64,000 nucleotides of DNA from Scheffersomyces stipitis CBS 6054 (GCF_000209165.1 NC_009068.1:1612001-1676000); one strand, 5' to 3'. Shown: positions 37,967 to 48,687, numbered from the stretch's first letter. The notes: generated by a model not told the origin, from the sequence alone. Numbers and translations: made by a program.

Positions 37967-39076
37967 TTTTTTTTGGCAAAAAAAATAAATTGTATCTAAG
38001 TATGGGCGGGAGCCATAGAGCCAAAGGTGGACGACCTGGTACGCCAAATCAGAAGGAGGCTAAAACACAAGAAATTGTCCGGATGGGCCCAAAGAATGAA
38101 AGTATGAATGGTGGAAAAAAAAACTAATCTCAAAGTAATCACAATCAGTAGAGGCGCTTGAAGCTTTTAAATTTTATTTACAGAGAAAACCATAAAATTT
38201 TAATGGCTGAGGAATTTAGAAAAATAGACAGAAAGCTTGCTGTGAATTTTCTAACAAAACAATGTAAGAGAATCCCCGAATCAACAATAAACTTAATCTT
38301 GTAGGTAGGACGAAATCTTTAAAGGTGAGGGGCAGTTTAATGGGATTTACGAAACAGTAGTTATTATTTGTGTAGTCTGTATGCCGATCGTTTCCAACTT
38401 TAAGTTAGTTGTCTAACAAGTCAGGGATTGAAATCGGGATTGCCGTGGAGAGTTATACATTAAATTACATTAAATTAAAAAATTAAATATTTGATCCTGG
38501 AATAAATAAGTACATCCACTACGTCTTACGGCCGTGTTTCTTCACGCCGGGATTCAATTGGCTATCCCTATCGTTCTCCATTAGCTAACATATCTATCCT
38601 CAATAAGGTGTGTCAAGCATTTGCCAATAAAAATAGTTTAATAGTCGTAATACTCCACGCCCTATAGCATTATTTTTATTTTATCTTAGCTTATATTGTA
38701 TAGTGGGCGAATTTGGGCCACCTCTTTCGCCTGAAATTGACTCGACCTCCCAAGTGGCCGAATTTCATCACCTTTTGTGTTGGATGACCTTTCGTTTAAA
38801 AAGAGTAAATTATCGCTTCGGTTATTCACGCCTACATATCCTTGAACACAACAATTTCTCATTTCATGAAATTTTCCGTGCCCGCCTACATTGCATATTT
38901 CAATCGGGCTTATACATAAAATATAATTGTAGCTATATGTAAATATATGAATGTATTGATAACACGGATCTCAGTCAATGAGCCCAACCAAAATAATTAT
39001 GCCCACATTTAATAGCATACATCGATTTCCACCTTACTGATTCATTAATAGTCATTTGTAGTTAAGTTTAAATATT
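37967..39076. other. 1.1 kb intergenic region, promoter of the Zn2Cys6 gene
   Basis: No gene seen; AT-rich. The Zn2Cys6 start is preceded by a run of T/A homopolymers (near 37965-37990). The far end is the 3' flank of the dioxygenase. Confidence 0.45.
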
Positions 39077-40012
39077 TTAAACGTTAACAGAATCTAATCT
39101 GGCCGTCAAAGTCTTTTCCACAGCCGCATGCTGGTCTTCAACCTTTTGACGTGTCTTTCTAATTTCTTCTTCCAAGACCAAAATAATATCATAGTCTAAG
39201 GTGTTTTGAATACCCTTGGCCTTCAATGGGGAATTGTCCTCAACAGGGTTGAAATTAACGATAATGTCCTCCTTAACAGCGAAAACCGAATCATCCTTGG
39301 CGTACTTACATTCACTGTCATAAATTTGAGTAATCAATGTGTGGAATTCTGGATGGCTCACTCTCCAGTGAATGTGGCCAGGTCTCATAGGATGTCTGTC
39401 CATAAGCTGCAACAAATCGCCAGCTGGACCATCGTATGGGATTGGATAGGCAGTTGGCCTTAAACCGACAAAGGAGTAGTTTCCCTCGTCATCAGCATAG
39501 AAAGTACCTCTCAAGTTGTATTCCGGTTGCTCAGGATCTTGCTGCTCATATAAACCATTTGGTGCACAGTGCCAGACCTCGATCTTGGCACCCTTTAATG
39601 GTTGGCCCTTGGTGTCAGTGACCTTTCCCGATACTAAGGTCTTCTCACCACCAACTTCCTTCTGAATAATGGAGGCGCCATTGGGATACACAGGGGAGTT
39701 GTCACGGTAGAATGGACCAATAATAGCAGAAGAAGTGTGTCCCTTAGCATCGGAAGCGTGGGTGATGGTATCGACCAAAGCTTCCAATCCAATTACGTCA
39801 GAAACCAAAATACCTTCGTTTCTCTTCTCATCAGACATTTGTCCAATTCTATTGATGAAGTTAACACCCCACATCCATTCATCCACAGTGATGTGGTTTT
39901 CTCTGGTGAAGTCGTGAATGTGTTGGATCAAGGATCCAAGAACACGACGGGTCTTTGGGGTAGACTTTGGACCAAAAGCAGTCTTTACATATTCTGTGAA
40001 TTCTTGAGACAT
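39077..40012 (-). CDS. HDX1: Hydroxyquinol 1,2-dioxygenase (intradiol ring-cleaving)
   Basis: 311 residues. Intradiol dioxygenases use non-haem Fe(III) to open dihydroxylated rings. All four iron ligands are recognisable: Tyr155 (P-N-G-L-Y-E-Q-Q-D-P), Tyr189 (P-T-A-Y-P-I-P-Y-D-G-P), His213 and His215 (R-P-G-H-I-H-W). The N-terminal helical dimerisation domain (about 1-105) and the loop G-P-F-Y-R are typical of the hydroxyquinol/catechol 1,2-dioxygenase group; the G-L-R-P-T-A-Y-P-I-P-Y-D-G-P-A-G pattern favours hydroxyquinol. The product would be maleylacetate, which enters the 3-oxoadipate pathway. Yeasts such as C. parapsilosis have this gene as HDX1; the symbol is by family analogy. Promoter CGG palindromes suggest control by a zinc-cluster regulator such as its neighbour. 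Confidence 0.9.
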   Translation of the reverse strand: MSQEFTEYVKTAFGPKSTPKTRRVLGSLIQHIHDFTRENHITVDEWMWGVNFINRIGQMSDEKRNEGILVSDVIGLEALVDTITHASDAKGHTSSAIIGPFYRDNSPVYPNGASIIQKEVGGEKTLVSGKVTDTKGQPLKGAKIEVWHCAPNGLYEQQDPEQPEYNLRGTFYADDEGNYSFVGLRPTAYPIPYDGPAGDLLQLMDRHPMRPGHIHWRVSHPEFHTLITQIYDSECKYAKDDSVFAVKEDIIVNFNPVEDNSPLKAKGIQNTLDYDIILVLEEEIRKTRQKVEDQHAAVEKTLTARLDSVNV

Positions 40013-40336
40013 GGTGAAAATTTAGATTTAAAAAGCTTAGTAGGAATGAGAGAAGATATAACGTACTAGTTTCTCTCGGTGAAGTGATGATGCTATCTAA
40101 GAAGTCTGTAAATTGATCAAGAAGAAGAAGAACCGTTTATATACTTCTTGAATCTAGTTCTTCAAGCTCAGAAATTTTACTATACCCCACAGGCCAGCTA
40201 GCTACTCTTACTTGAATTAATTTTTGGCACCATGCATATTTCCGCAGTTCGCTGAGTCTGCGATTGGCGATACACCCCTACCGCATGTTTAGTTTTATTG
40301 CAAATCCTTTTCTGCTGCGAAATCTAGAAAATAATA

Positions 40337-40356
40337 CGGACTAAAATAAAAGTCCG
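40337..40356. promoter_or_regulatory. Palindrome CGGACT-N8-AGTCCG upstream of the dioxygenase
   Basis: Perfect 6-base inverted arms (40337-40342 and 40351-40356) with an AT-only spacer: CGG-N14-CCG, the format of a Zn2Cys6 dimer site. It lies about 325 bases upstream of the dioxygenase ATG. Confidence 0.5.
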
Positions 40357-40475
40357 CAAAGTCGGCCCACCCGTCGTACAGGCCGTTGACAGGGGATTAC
40401 GGATTTTCAATTCTATGTGTGACTTGATCTTATTGAAACATTTTCGTAGATGTGAACTATACAACTATGAGACAA

Positions 40476-40486
40476 TTGCGGATATT
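40476..40486. promoter_or_regulatory. TTGCGGATATT site upstream of the dioxygenase
   Basis: Shares the exact 9-mer GCGGATATT with 32595-32603 and 8 or more bases with the arms at 31796-31828. It lies about 465 bases upstream of the dioxygenase. Confidence 0.4.
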
Positions 40487-41980
40487 CAGCTCGTTACGAA
40501 CGTGCGTTTTGTGTCGTTGTCGGGCTTTATCCCTAGCGATTATGGTGTTTGAAGACCCCTTTCTTCCCCTGAATTGTTATGGTAGGGCACTCATATCATA
40601 CACTTTCTGCAAGCTTAAGAAAGTCTTACTTACAAAGGAGCTTTCTGTCTTGGAGATTTAAACCTTCAGATAACTCCGTCCAAATCTAGATAGCTCCACT
40701 TGAAGATCCGCGTATTATAATCCCGGGGATTGTTTCCCCATGTTGATAAGGTTATACGTAATTGCCTGGCCAGTAATAGAGTTTGTGTTCATCATCAGTC
40801 CAGATGTGCCCCACAGTTTGTGGTATTTTGTGGAGTTGTTTGCACAAATTTTCAGTTTCAGAATTCCGCTAAACGGAAAATCACTGTGTTGCGAAATCTT
40901 AATGTTCCTATATTTTTCCAACGCTTTTCAGATTTATGTATGGGGAAGTTGGCAATGACTGAATCTGGGGAAGGAGATACTCTGACGGTAAAGCTCTGTC
41001 GCCGCTGATTATATTAGAGTTTCAAACTCGTATGATTTCAATTATCTTTCTTTCTCAAATCCCCAAATCTCATTGAGCCTCCAATGGAAAGTCCCATGAG
41101 AAGTAGATGAATATACGCCGGGAATCGACCACTGAACAGTTTCTAACATAAATATCGGGAAGTTAGAGAGAATAGCTTTCGCTTTGGTAGAATTCTTTAA
41201 AGTTTTTTCGTAATTTTCAGCTATCCACCTATAGGCATACATAGTATGTCTTAACTTAAGATTGGCTTGAGAATCATTTTAACTTCAGATAATTATATCG
41301 TTCTTCGTGAGTTTGAACGTGTAACGACAATCATTTCCAGTTTGCTTCAGTTGCAAAACTCACTGCCGTGGATTGCTTCCGGTTACAGCTATTGCCAGAG
41401 AAGACTGATTTTTCGAAGATTTTTCTACAAGGGCTGTATAGAGAACTACAGGGCGAGCTTCTGGAATCGTTTTCTACATTGTGGATTTCTACAACTACTG
41501 CTCCATTGGGCAATGTAGCCAATACTTGTCTTTGTAAGCACCATTTTAGCGATAAAGCACGACTATGTGGAAATCTGTTCACGTGTCTTCGCAAACACCA
41601 TTATTAACTTGATTTGTAAGCAGTAGTGGCTGCTGTTTGCGGCTCTGGTGAGGGTTGGTTGCTTGCAAAGGAGGTTCAGGAAGTGAGACCAACAGTGCAA
41701 GCGACCACAACAGTGGCAAGCAGTTCAATTGGCACACTGTATTACTAAGAATCCGTAATTGTGCATAAACTGGCTCAGCTTGTCAAGGAATCTCACCTGG
41801 GACTGGATGTCACAAAATTCAAAATTCAAAGTTGGCCTCACTGTGGCGGGGCTCGAATTTCTTTAATGCAAATAGTCGCTCTGGGGAATATAAATTTCTG
41901 TTGATATCCACAATTTTGTAAAGGTTAAAATCCGAAGTAAAGAATCCTAACTACTGTTAAATCCTTTTCTGAATTAAGAA

Positions 41981-42751
41981 ATGTCTGGTATGTTGCAATT
42001 GGGCTGCAATTGAGCGACAATTGAGCTTCAATTGAGTAGCAGTCGACTCATTGCGCGATGCGAATATTAAGGGGCCTTTTGGAGTCGGATTACTAACTTC
42101 CAAACATTAGCTGCTGCTAACGCTATTAAATTATACACTGCTGGTACCCCCAACGGTTACAAGATCTCCATCTTCTTGGAGTTGTTGGGTTTGAAGTACG
42201 ATGTGCAAAAAGTCAACATTAGAGAAGGAGAACAAAAGCAGGACTGGTTTGTTCAACTTAACCCTAACGGAAGAATCCCAACTTTAGTTGACAACTCTAC
42301 TGGTGTGACTATTTCCCAAACGGGGGCTATTTTGCAGTATCTCGCTGACACCTACGACAAGGAAAACAAGTTTTCCTACAAGATTGGTACCAAGGAATAC
42401 TACAAGCAATTGGAATATTTGGTTTTCTCTGTTGCTGAACAGGGTCCAATCACAGGTCAACTCTCTCACTTCACCTTTGCTGCCCCAGAAAAGATTCCAT
42501 ATGCAATCAACCGTTACTCCACCGATGTCAAGAGAATCGTTGGAGTTTTCGATGACATCTTGAGTCGTAACAAGGAAGCTTTGTATTTGGTGGGTCCACA
42601 CATCTCTATTGCTGATATCTCCGTATTTGGCTGGGCCAACTCGTTGCATCGTGTCAATCTTGATTTATCTGAATTCAAGTTATTCAATAAGTACGTTGAA
42701 GCATTGAGAGAAATTCCAGAAATTCAAAAGGGTTTGACTATCCCAAATTAA
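41981..42751 (+). CDS. Glutathione S-transferase (Ure2/GTT-like), two exons
   Basis: Exon 1 is only 7 bases (ATG TCT G, 41981-41987). The intron is 41988-42110 (123 bases), with donor GTATGT, branch TACTAAC at 42091-42097 and acceptor ATTAG. Exon 2 is 42111-42751 and the phase is kept, giving 215 residues. The N-terminal thioredoxin-fold domain has A-G-T-P-N-G-Y-K-I-S (catalytic region), cis-Pro motif N-P-N-G-R-I-P-T-L and E/Q-T-G-A-I-L for glutathione binding. The C-terminal helical domain ends with the N-capping box I-S-I-A-D-I-S-V-F. Such enzymes conjugate glutathione to electrophiles or isomerise ring-fission products; maleyl-type isomerisation would suit the neighbouring hydroxyquinol pathway, but that is inference. 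The MFS exporter follows convergently. Confidence 0.9.
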
Positions 42752-42857
42752 AAGAAAATCAGTAGAATGGCTGCAGAAGCTTGTACAAGCTTATATAGGC
42801 ACACTTTTTGATTTATAATAAACTACAATAAAATCTAAGTACAGCATGTAGCTCTAT

Positions 42858-44555
42858 TTAAACGAATTCTTCTGTTCGTTTGGAGTCGGAGATGGACATT
42901 ACATTGGTGTCTGTATTCTCTTCTTGGTCGTTATCTTCATCGACTCCCTTACTTTGTTTCGGAACTTTTAAGTTGCTTTGAAATACGGATGCAATCAATG
43001 CTAAGGCAGCGAGACCTGTTCCCATGTGGAACACATTTACAATTGATTTCATCATTTGTGCCTTGAAGAATTCTTGAGTCACCGGATGTAACTTTGCAAG
43101 TAATGAGGTGTTTTCCAATAAGGAGCCGAAACCGATCTCCTGGATGTCTTGCAAAACTGTTGAGTTGGTCTCGTGCTTTAAAGCTCGTTTAAATATATGT
43201 TTAAGAGACTCACTATACGTGAGAGTAGCAAGCTCGGAGCCAATTGCACCGCCCATTGTTCTACCGAAAGTGTACAAGGTAGTAGCCAAAATTGTACCTC
43301 CAGGAGTTTTGGGGGCAGATACTTGGGACAACATTGCTGTAGATTGGATTTGCAAACCAGACGAAATGCCAGGTAAAATCAACAATCCAATGATCTTCCC
43401 TAAGCTGGAATCGACTTTCAAAAGGTATAATAAAGCATTGCCTACCACACCAATAATACCTGCTAATATTGAGATTGGTTTGAGATATCCTGTAATCTGA
43501 GAAATCATACCTCCAATGAGAGTACTGACGACAGAAGAGACTATAATAGGCAATAAATGAAGACCTGAATGCCAGCCGTCCATGCCTTTAATGGATTGAA
43601 AGTACACTGACAAGTAGATTTGATTGGCAAAGAAAAACCCAAACATTGCCGTAGCTGTAATCACTGTGGCATCCAACAGAAGCACCTCAGTAATTTCTGG
43701 AGGAATAAGAGGGTATTTCGAGTAGTTGTAGTTCCATACACAGAATAAGACGGAAGAAATGACCCCAATCACAATGCAAGAAATAAAAGCTGCAGAATTC
43801 CAAGTGTATTGGTACGAAGACCCGAAACTTAAAGCAAGCAATACCAAGACTGACCCACTACTAAGTAGGAATGTTCCAAAATAGTCGATCATTTTGATCT
43901 TGTCTTTTATCTTTCCCTTTGGCGCAGGCGGATTGAATACAGCGACCAACAACAAAAGCGATAACCCACCAACTGGTAAGTTTATATAGAAGCACCACCT
44001 CCAGTCAAATCTAGAAAATGCACCTCCAATCAAAGGCCCAATGACAGAACCAAGAGCTGTTGTTATTGACAAAAGCATGATACCAAAAGTTCTATATTCT
44101 ATAGGAAGAATTTCAGTCAAGACAACAAGAACCAATGACTGAAGTCCGCCACCACCGACACCTGCCACAACCCTTCCACCAATGAGCATGTCCATACTAT
44201 TCGCCAAAGCACACACCAAAGAGCCAATCATAAAGATAATAATGGAAAGGACTATACCCAACTTTCTCCCAATGACAATTGAAAGTTTTCCCCAAGTAGC
44301 TGTCAACAGGGCAATTGCTAATAGAAAACCGGAAGTGAGCCAGTTGATCTTTTCAAAGCCATCAAACTTGTTGGAGATTTGAGGAAGAATGGTCACAACA
44401 ATTGTGGCATCCATAACAGAAAGAAGCATACTTATTAGGAGTGACGTGACGACAATAATCAATTTGTACCCGCCAATGTACTGATCTTCTCTCCTGGTCC
44501 CATCTCCTGCATTACTCTCTTCGAAGATTTCTTGTTTCTCCTTTTTCGCAGCCAT
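42858..44555 (-). CDS. MFS multidrug-type transporter, 14-TMS DHA2 family
   Basis: 565 residues. A cytosolic acidic N-terminus leads into about 14 hydrophobic helices. Helix 1 has the DHA2 signature S-V-M-D-A-T-I-V-V-T-I-L-P-Q-I; helices 2-3 are W-L-T-S-G-F-L-L ... W-G-K-L-S-I-V-I-G-R-K, and the helix 5 antiporter motif is G-S-V-I-G-P-L-I-G-G. This family includes the fungal Sge1/Azr1/Vba proteins, which expel drugs or organic acids or move basic amino acids into the vacuole. A charged C-terminal tail (E-D-N-D-Q-E-E-N-T-D) is cytosolic. Its position at the end of the aromatic block suggests export of toxic aromatics or acids, which is not proven. Confidence 0.87.
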   Translation of the reverse strand: MAAKKEKQEIFEESNAGDGTRREDQYIGGYKLIIVVTSLLISMLLSVMDATIVVTILPQISNKFDGFEKINWLTSGFLLAIALLTATWGKLSIVIGRKLGIVLSIIIFMIGSLVCALANSMDMLIGGRVVAGVGGGGLQSLVLVVLTEILPIEYRTFGIMLLSITTALGSVIGPLIGGAFSRFDWRWCFYINLPVGGLSLLLLVAVFNPPAPKGKIKDKIKMIDYFGTFLLSSGSVLVLLALSFGSSYQYTWNSAAFISCIVIGVISSVLFCVWNYNYSKYPLIPPEITEVLLLDATVITATAMFGFFFANQIYLSVYFQSIKGMDGWHSGLHLLPIIVSSVVSTLIGGMISQITGYLKPISILAGIIGVVGNALLYLLKVDSSLGKIIGLLILPGISSGLQIQSTAMLSQVSAPKTPGGTILATTLYTFGRTMGGAIGSELATLTYSESLKHIFKRALKHETNSTVLQDIQEIGFGSLLENTSLLAKLHPVTQEFFKAQMMKSIVNVFHMGTGLAALALIASVFQSNLKVPKQSKGVDEDNDQEENTDTNVMSISDSKRTEEFV

Positions 44556-45184
44556 TCTGATTTCTGCAACTTCTTTTTTGAGATACCAGAACAGTGAATA
44601 TTATCATATTGGACTTGGTATACACATCGAAACTGATGTGTAGTTATTTATATGCCAACATTATATTGTATTTGAAGAGTAATAGTGATGTAACATCTAC
44701 TATTTATCTGAAACTGTTAGAGTTGAGAGGAGTGGCGATAGGATTTAGAGGGAGCCGATTAGACCCCCTAAATCCTGATATATCCTGTTAATTCCTCCGA
44801 CGGCTGAACAAAAATTTAACCACTGCCAAACTATATAAATAAAACGGAAATGACAAGTATCTCGTCTTGGCGTGGAGGATCGATCTTATTCGAAAGCATC
44901 ATACAGTATTTCTAGTATTTCCTTAATGGCTCTTTAACTGAAGCCAGATAATGAAAATTTTTGGAGAGAAGGAATTTCATCGTAATATTTGGCACACTAA
45001 ATAATACGTAGACTAACTCAACGAAGCAATTATAACCTAGCATCCATTGCGTATTCTAATTCTTTATGATCACGGGTTCATGTTGTCATAGCGGACGTTG
45101 TTGCAAAATTAGTCGTAGATTAAATATTAGATAGTAATCTAGTAATACAAAGTAGAAATACAGAGCCTATGGCCCTTCATGCTA
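44556..45184. other. Intergenic region upstream of the MFS exporter
   Basis: No gene seen. Around 44735-44790 is a small imperfect inverted text, TTTAGAGGG ... CCCCTAAAT, of unknown use. Confidence 0.4.
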
Positions 45185-46195
45185 TTACATAAAGATAAAT
45201 GCGAGAGTTTGCACGAGGATGCTAGCAGATATCAAGATGAAAGTCATCTTGAGTGCAAAGGAAATGTTTACCACCAAATCAGATGATTTGGAGATCTCGA
45301 TTCCCAAGGTCTCGTACCGTTTACACTTGAATATGTTGTCGTGCTTATGCACTAAATGGTAGTGACAGAACTGGTCGCTCTGGTATGCTATGAAATCGTG
45401 TAGTGATACAAAGGAAGGGGGCAGTGGCGTGACAGGTGCTGGACTTCTTCTGTTCATGAGTTGGTTCAACTGCGATTTGTACTTGAGAGGATACGGTTTA
45501 CTGATGGGTTTCTTGTTATAAGAACGGTAGTGGTCGTAAGGCTGTATCACAGGTGAAGGAATTTCTTTCTTGATATTATTGGCAGTAGATTTAGAAAGGT
45601 CATTAGTATTAACCATGGAATGGGTGATGGCATTAGTATCAACAATAGTATTAGTGATTGTATTAGTATTAGCAATGGTATTAGTATTAGCGGTGATATT
45701 AGTATCCGTATTATTGGTATTGGTAGTCGTAGTCATATTAGAGATAGCTGCATCACCGTTCTCGGGAGTATTCTTGATATCTTCAAAGTTGGGTGGATGA
45801 TCCGGTAGTGTTACCTTTTCATCTGTGACGTGATACGGTGCCTCTGTATGGGCAAGCTCGTAGGAAGGAGCTGACTTCAAATCGATGGTTGAGTATGTGT
45901 TTGCAAAACAAACGTCTCCGACTCTATCGACATAGGTGATCTCATCAGCAAAGTCGTTGGAGTGTCTTTTTACTGCCAACGAGTATTCAGGCGGCTTTCC
46001 CTTCTGTGAAAACTTGGAAAGTTTTATCTTTGCCTTTTTTATGTTCTTGTTGGCCCCTGCTATCTTTTTCTTCAAGTAGGCTACCAACTCTTCCTTGGAG
46101 AGCTTGTGTTTGCTGGAGCTAGCCAAGGAAGTGGCCGGCGAAAGTATGGACGAGTCGGGGGTATGGGGACGACTTCTAGACCTGAAGCGAATCAT
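45185..46195 (-). CDS. Tail-anchored protein of unknown function with Thr-Asn repeats
   Basis: 336 residues with a clean ATG. I do not recognise a family. The N-terminus is Ser/Arg-rich (R-F-R-S-R-S-R-P), followed by a basic helix (K-K-K-I-A-G-A-N-K-N-I-K-K-A-K-I-K-L-S-K). The centre (about 155-210) is a Thr/Asn repeat (T-N-T-N, T-I-T-N units) encoded by a degenerate ATTAGT-type repeat. Near the C-terminus comes a compact Cys/His-bearing segment (Q-F-C-H-Y-H-L-V-H-K-H-D-N-I-F-K-C), then a single hydrophobic helix (about 314-335) ending at the stop, a tail-anchor arrangement. It may sit in ER, mitochondrial outer or peroxisomal membrane facing the cytosol. Its 2.1 kb upstream region is gene-free. 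Confidence is for being a gene. Confidence 0.6.
   Translation of the reverse strand: MIRFRSRSRPHTPDSSILSPATSLASSSKHKLSKEELVAYLKKKIAGANKNIKKAKIKLSKFSQKGKPPEYSLAVKRHSNDFADEITYVDRVGDVCFANTYSTIDLKSAPSYELAHTEAPYHVTDEKVTLPDHPPNFEDIKNTPENGDAAISNMTTTTNTNNTDTNITANTNTIANTNTITNTIVDTNAITHSMVNTNDLSKSTANNIKKEIPSPVIQPYDHYRSYNKKPISKPYPLKYKSQLNQLMNRRSPAPVTPLPPSFVSLHDFIAYQSDQFCHYHLVHKHDNIFKCKRYETLGIEISKSSDLVVNISFALKMTFILISASILVQTLAFIFM
45621..45735. repeat. Degenerate ATTAGT-type hexanucleotide repeat
   Basis: Units like ATTAGTATTAGC recur in the middle of the tail-anchored protein gene and code for Thr-Asn-rich text on the minus strand. Confidence 0.65.
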
Positions 46196-48338
46196 GGTGC
46201 ATAGTTCGAAGCTATGAGAAGGCTGCTATGGGGTCCAAGGCTTGACTGTGGAACAAGATCAAGACGGGAAGGCTGTAACGGAACTCGTCTGAAACAGCAG
46301 ATGGATTTTATAATGGGCAGATCTTTTTTTTCCGCAGCTGCTGCCATACAAAAATTTGCTTGTGGAAGAAAGTTAGAGAGTGTCAAAAATACTTTAAAAA
46401 GAAGACAAATGTACAAGACTTTATCATAAGCTGTCGCTTCTATTTTTTCCTAAATCTCAGTAGCTGGAATACCCACAATCTTCTGTTTATCCTAGAAATC
46501 CGAGATGGGCAACCACACTGTTATCGCGCGATGGATTTGATGTGCGTCTAGGTACAATGCAGAGAACAATGAATCAGCGATTAAATGCGTGACTCAGCTC
46601 AGATCAGTATACCGCTGTGGAGCTATGGCTAGGGCTATGACGAAACGCTAGTTGCACCAGTAAGAAACCTACAACCCGTAACAGCCAGGGTGTCGTGGTC
46701 TTTATATAAGCTCGTCTGAATTTATCTGGAAAAACATATGACCTGCTCCACTTCTCCAATTTGCGTAACTGATTAAGGTTGCGAATTATTAACAGCAGGA
46801 TTTACGTGAGATGAAATTTTCCTCGGCAGAGAGTCCAACCCACTGGTTCACAGGCTGGAAAACCGACCGGTGTCAGTTCACTCTGGCCGGTGACCAGACC
46901 CTATCACTGCTGCTGTACTGAATGTTCTGCTTCTTTTCATCCACATTTCCTACGGTTTTCTACAGTCCTAATGTTCGTCTGGTTTGATTGGTGCTAATTT
47001 TTTACGGGCCCCTACAGTTCAGCCCCATGGCAGTGCCGGATCGTATGGCAGCCGTTGGCTCTCAGTCCCAGACAGAACCGGGTGTTCCCATGAATGATAA
47101 CATTGCAAAATAGATATACAAATACAGTAATCAGAATTGTCATTGTCACACTTTGACACGAAATCCGCCCGGTATGATCCTGACCCCACCAAGCCGTGCA
47201 CCGGTTAACATAGGTGGAATTCTCGATCCGACCATATTCTCAATACAATTGTGATTACGGGCGACAACGGCTAGTAGAAAATGACTCGAATCTGCCGGCA
47301 TCGTTCGACGATAAGATATGGATGTTTCATTTTAATAAAACCCTCGGAACATAATGCACCACTGGAATTCCAGAATTTGTTGATCTACACTCATTTCAGA
47401 TCCTGTCTATTTCAGCATTCCAAGGATCCGGCAAGAATTTGCACTTGCTGATACGCTATGCACATGCTGACTTAATTACATTCCGTATTGAGAAATTGTG
47501 GAACTGAATCTGACCAATCTCTGTCAAATTTGCACTATCAATACTTTCAGATGCCTGTTCGAATATTGCGAAGCGACCGTTACCGGCCACAAAAAACTGA
47601 TCTTCTCTTTCAAGCTTGTGGTACCCAGTACTGTAGAACTGTCAGCTTGTGATGGAGCGCCGACTAGTAGCAAATAAATCATAAATCATGTAAATCTTTT
47701 GTGAGAGAGACTACTTCTTCCGGCCAGATCGGCACTATCCTGGTCTAACATTATTTCGCCTAAGTCTATTCCCCACTTGCACAGTGAAGCCTTGTATCAA
47801 AAAATGCAATAGTTACGGGAACAACTTCAAGAACAAGTACAAATCAAGCAGTGGTCTTTAGACGCTAGCATTCGACAATGTGGTTATGAAATGAGAATAA
47901 AGAGAATTTTAGAGAATTTCTTGGATTTGGTCGAACCTGCCAGAAGGTGGAGTACTGACTAAACCTTGTAGCCTATCCAGCGTACAAGATTCTACGTTAA
48001 CTAAGATGCTAACACTGTTATCTCTGAAAAATTTATTTAAAATTACGACGGCAGCTGCGTCTCTCTCCGCTTTATTGAGTCTTTATCGTATATTTCCCAG
48101 GCTTCCAAGAACTTGGTCACTCTGTAAATGTTCACTCTGGCGAAATAAAATTAGATACTCTCTTCACTAAAAAAGGACTCCAAGCATGACGATGCCAAGT
48201 GACGCAAGATTTTGTTCATGATCTGGACTTCTAAATTTTTACTGTGGTCTCTAAACTCATCTAAAAGGACATCGTCATGTGCTTTTCAGTGAGTTCGGCA
48301 AGGTGCTGTTTTTCTAAATTTTTCTCTTAATTTTTTTT
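46196..48338. other. 2.1 kb gene-poor region beside the transposon island
   Basis: No gene, tRNA or recognisable LTR found. It includes a moderately GC-rich segment (46860-47220) with several ACCGG/CCGGTG motifs (46867-46872, 46887-46892, 47199-47204). It serves as upstream region of the tail-anchored protein gene and may contain decayed transposon sequence that I cannot identify. Confidence 0.4.
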
Positions 48339-48553
48339 ACGAAATGGCATGTATTACTGCTAAAAGTCCAACCTATCTACTACAGAGCATATAAATCTTC
48401 TTCTAACACATACCGAAAGTTAGGAGCAAACCAAATGGTTCCCCCAGTTGAAATTACCTCAAACGTTGATATCCTTAGAAATTTATAAAGATACCCGAAA
48501 CAGTCTTTCTATGCAGGCCGTATAAAATACACTGTATTGGGGCATGGATGAAA
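48331..48553 (-). mobile_element. 5'-truncated LINE copy (tail fragment)
   Basis: Read on the minus strand, the stretch from 48553 down to 48339 closely parallels the 3' end of the complete LINE and ends in an A-tail (T8 at 48331-48338). Shared blocks include ACGAAATGGCATGTATTAC, CCTATCTACTAC and GATATCCTTAGAAA, with many differences elsewhere. It is an older or different-subfamily copy, and the complete LINE is inserted directly upstream of it. Confidence 0.75.
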
Positions 48554-48570
48554 TTTTTTTTTTTTTTTTT
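48554..48570 (-). repeat. A-tail of the complete LINE
   Basis: 17 consecutive T on the plus strand directly adjoin the 3' end of the minus-strand LINE. This is the poly(A) end produced by target-primed reverse transcription. Confidence 0.8.
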
Positions 48571-48687
48571 GACGAAATGGCATGTATTACGACTAAAGTC
48601 TAACCTATCTACTACAAAGTATATAAATCATCCTCTAATCCATACCGAATGGTGGAGGAAATCCTAGGATAAAAACCTCCGAGTGAA

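Larger units (their letters stand above)
40013..41980. other. 2 kb divergent intergenic region between dioxygenase and GST
   Basis: Upstream of both neighbours. Short open frames only. It holds the CGGACT/AGTCCG palindrome and GCGGATATT close to the dioxygenase (listed separately). Around 41609-41740 there is a stretch of TGGCAAGCAG/GTGGCTGCTG-like text, without a clear meaning. Confidence 0.45.

Noticed and set aside
39077..40012. Horizontal transfer of the dioxygenase from bacteria
   Set aside because: Intradiol hydroxyquinol dioxygenases are common in fungi and codon use looks like that of neighbours; no evidence for recent transfer.
40730..41607. Several 60-90 codon frames upstream of the GST gene
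   Set aside because: Mutually overlapping, no conserved features, no promoter or splice signals.
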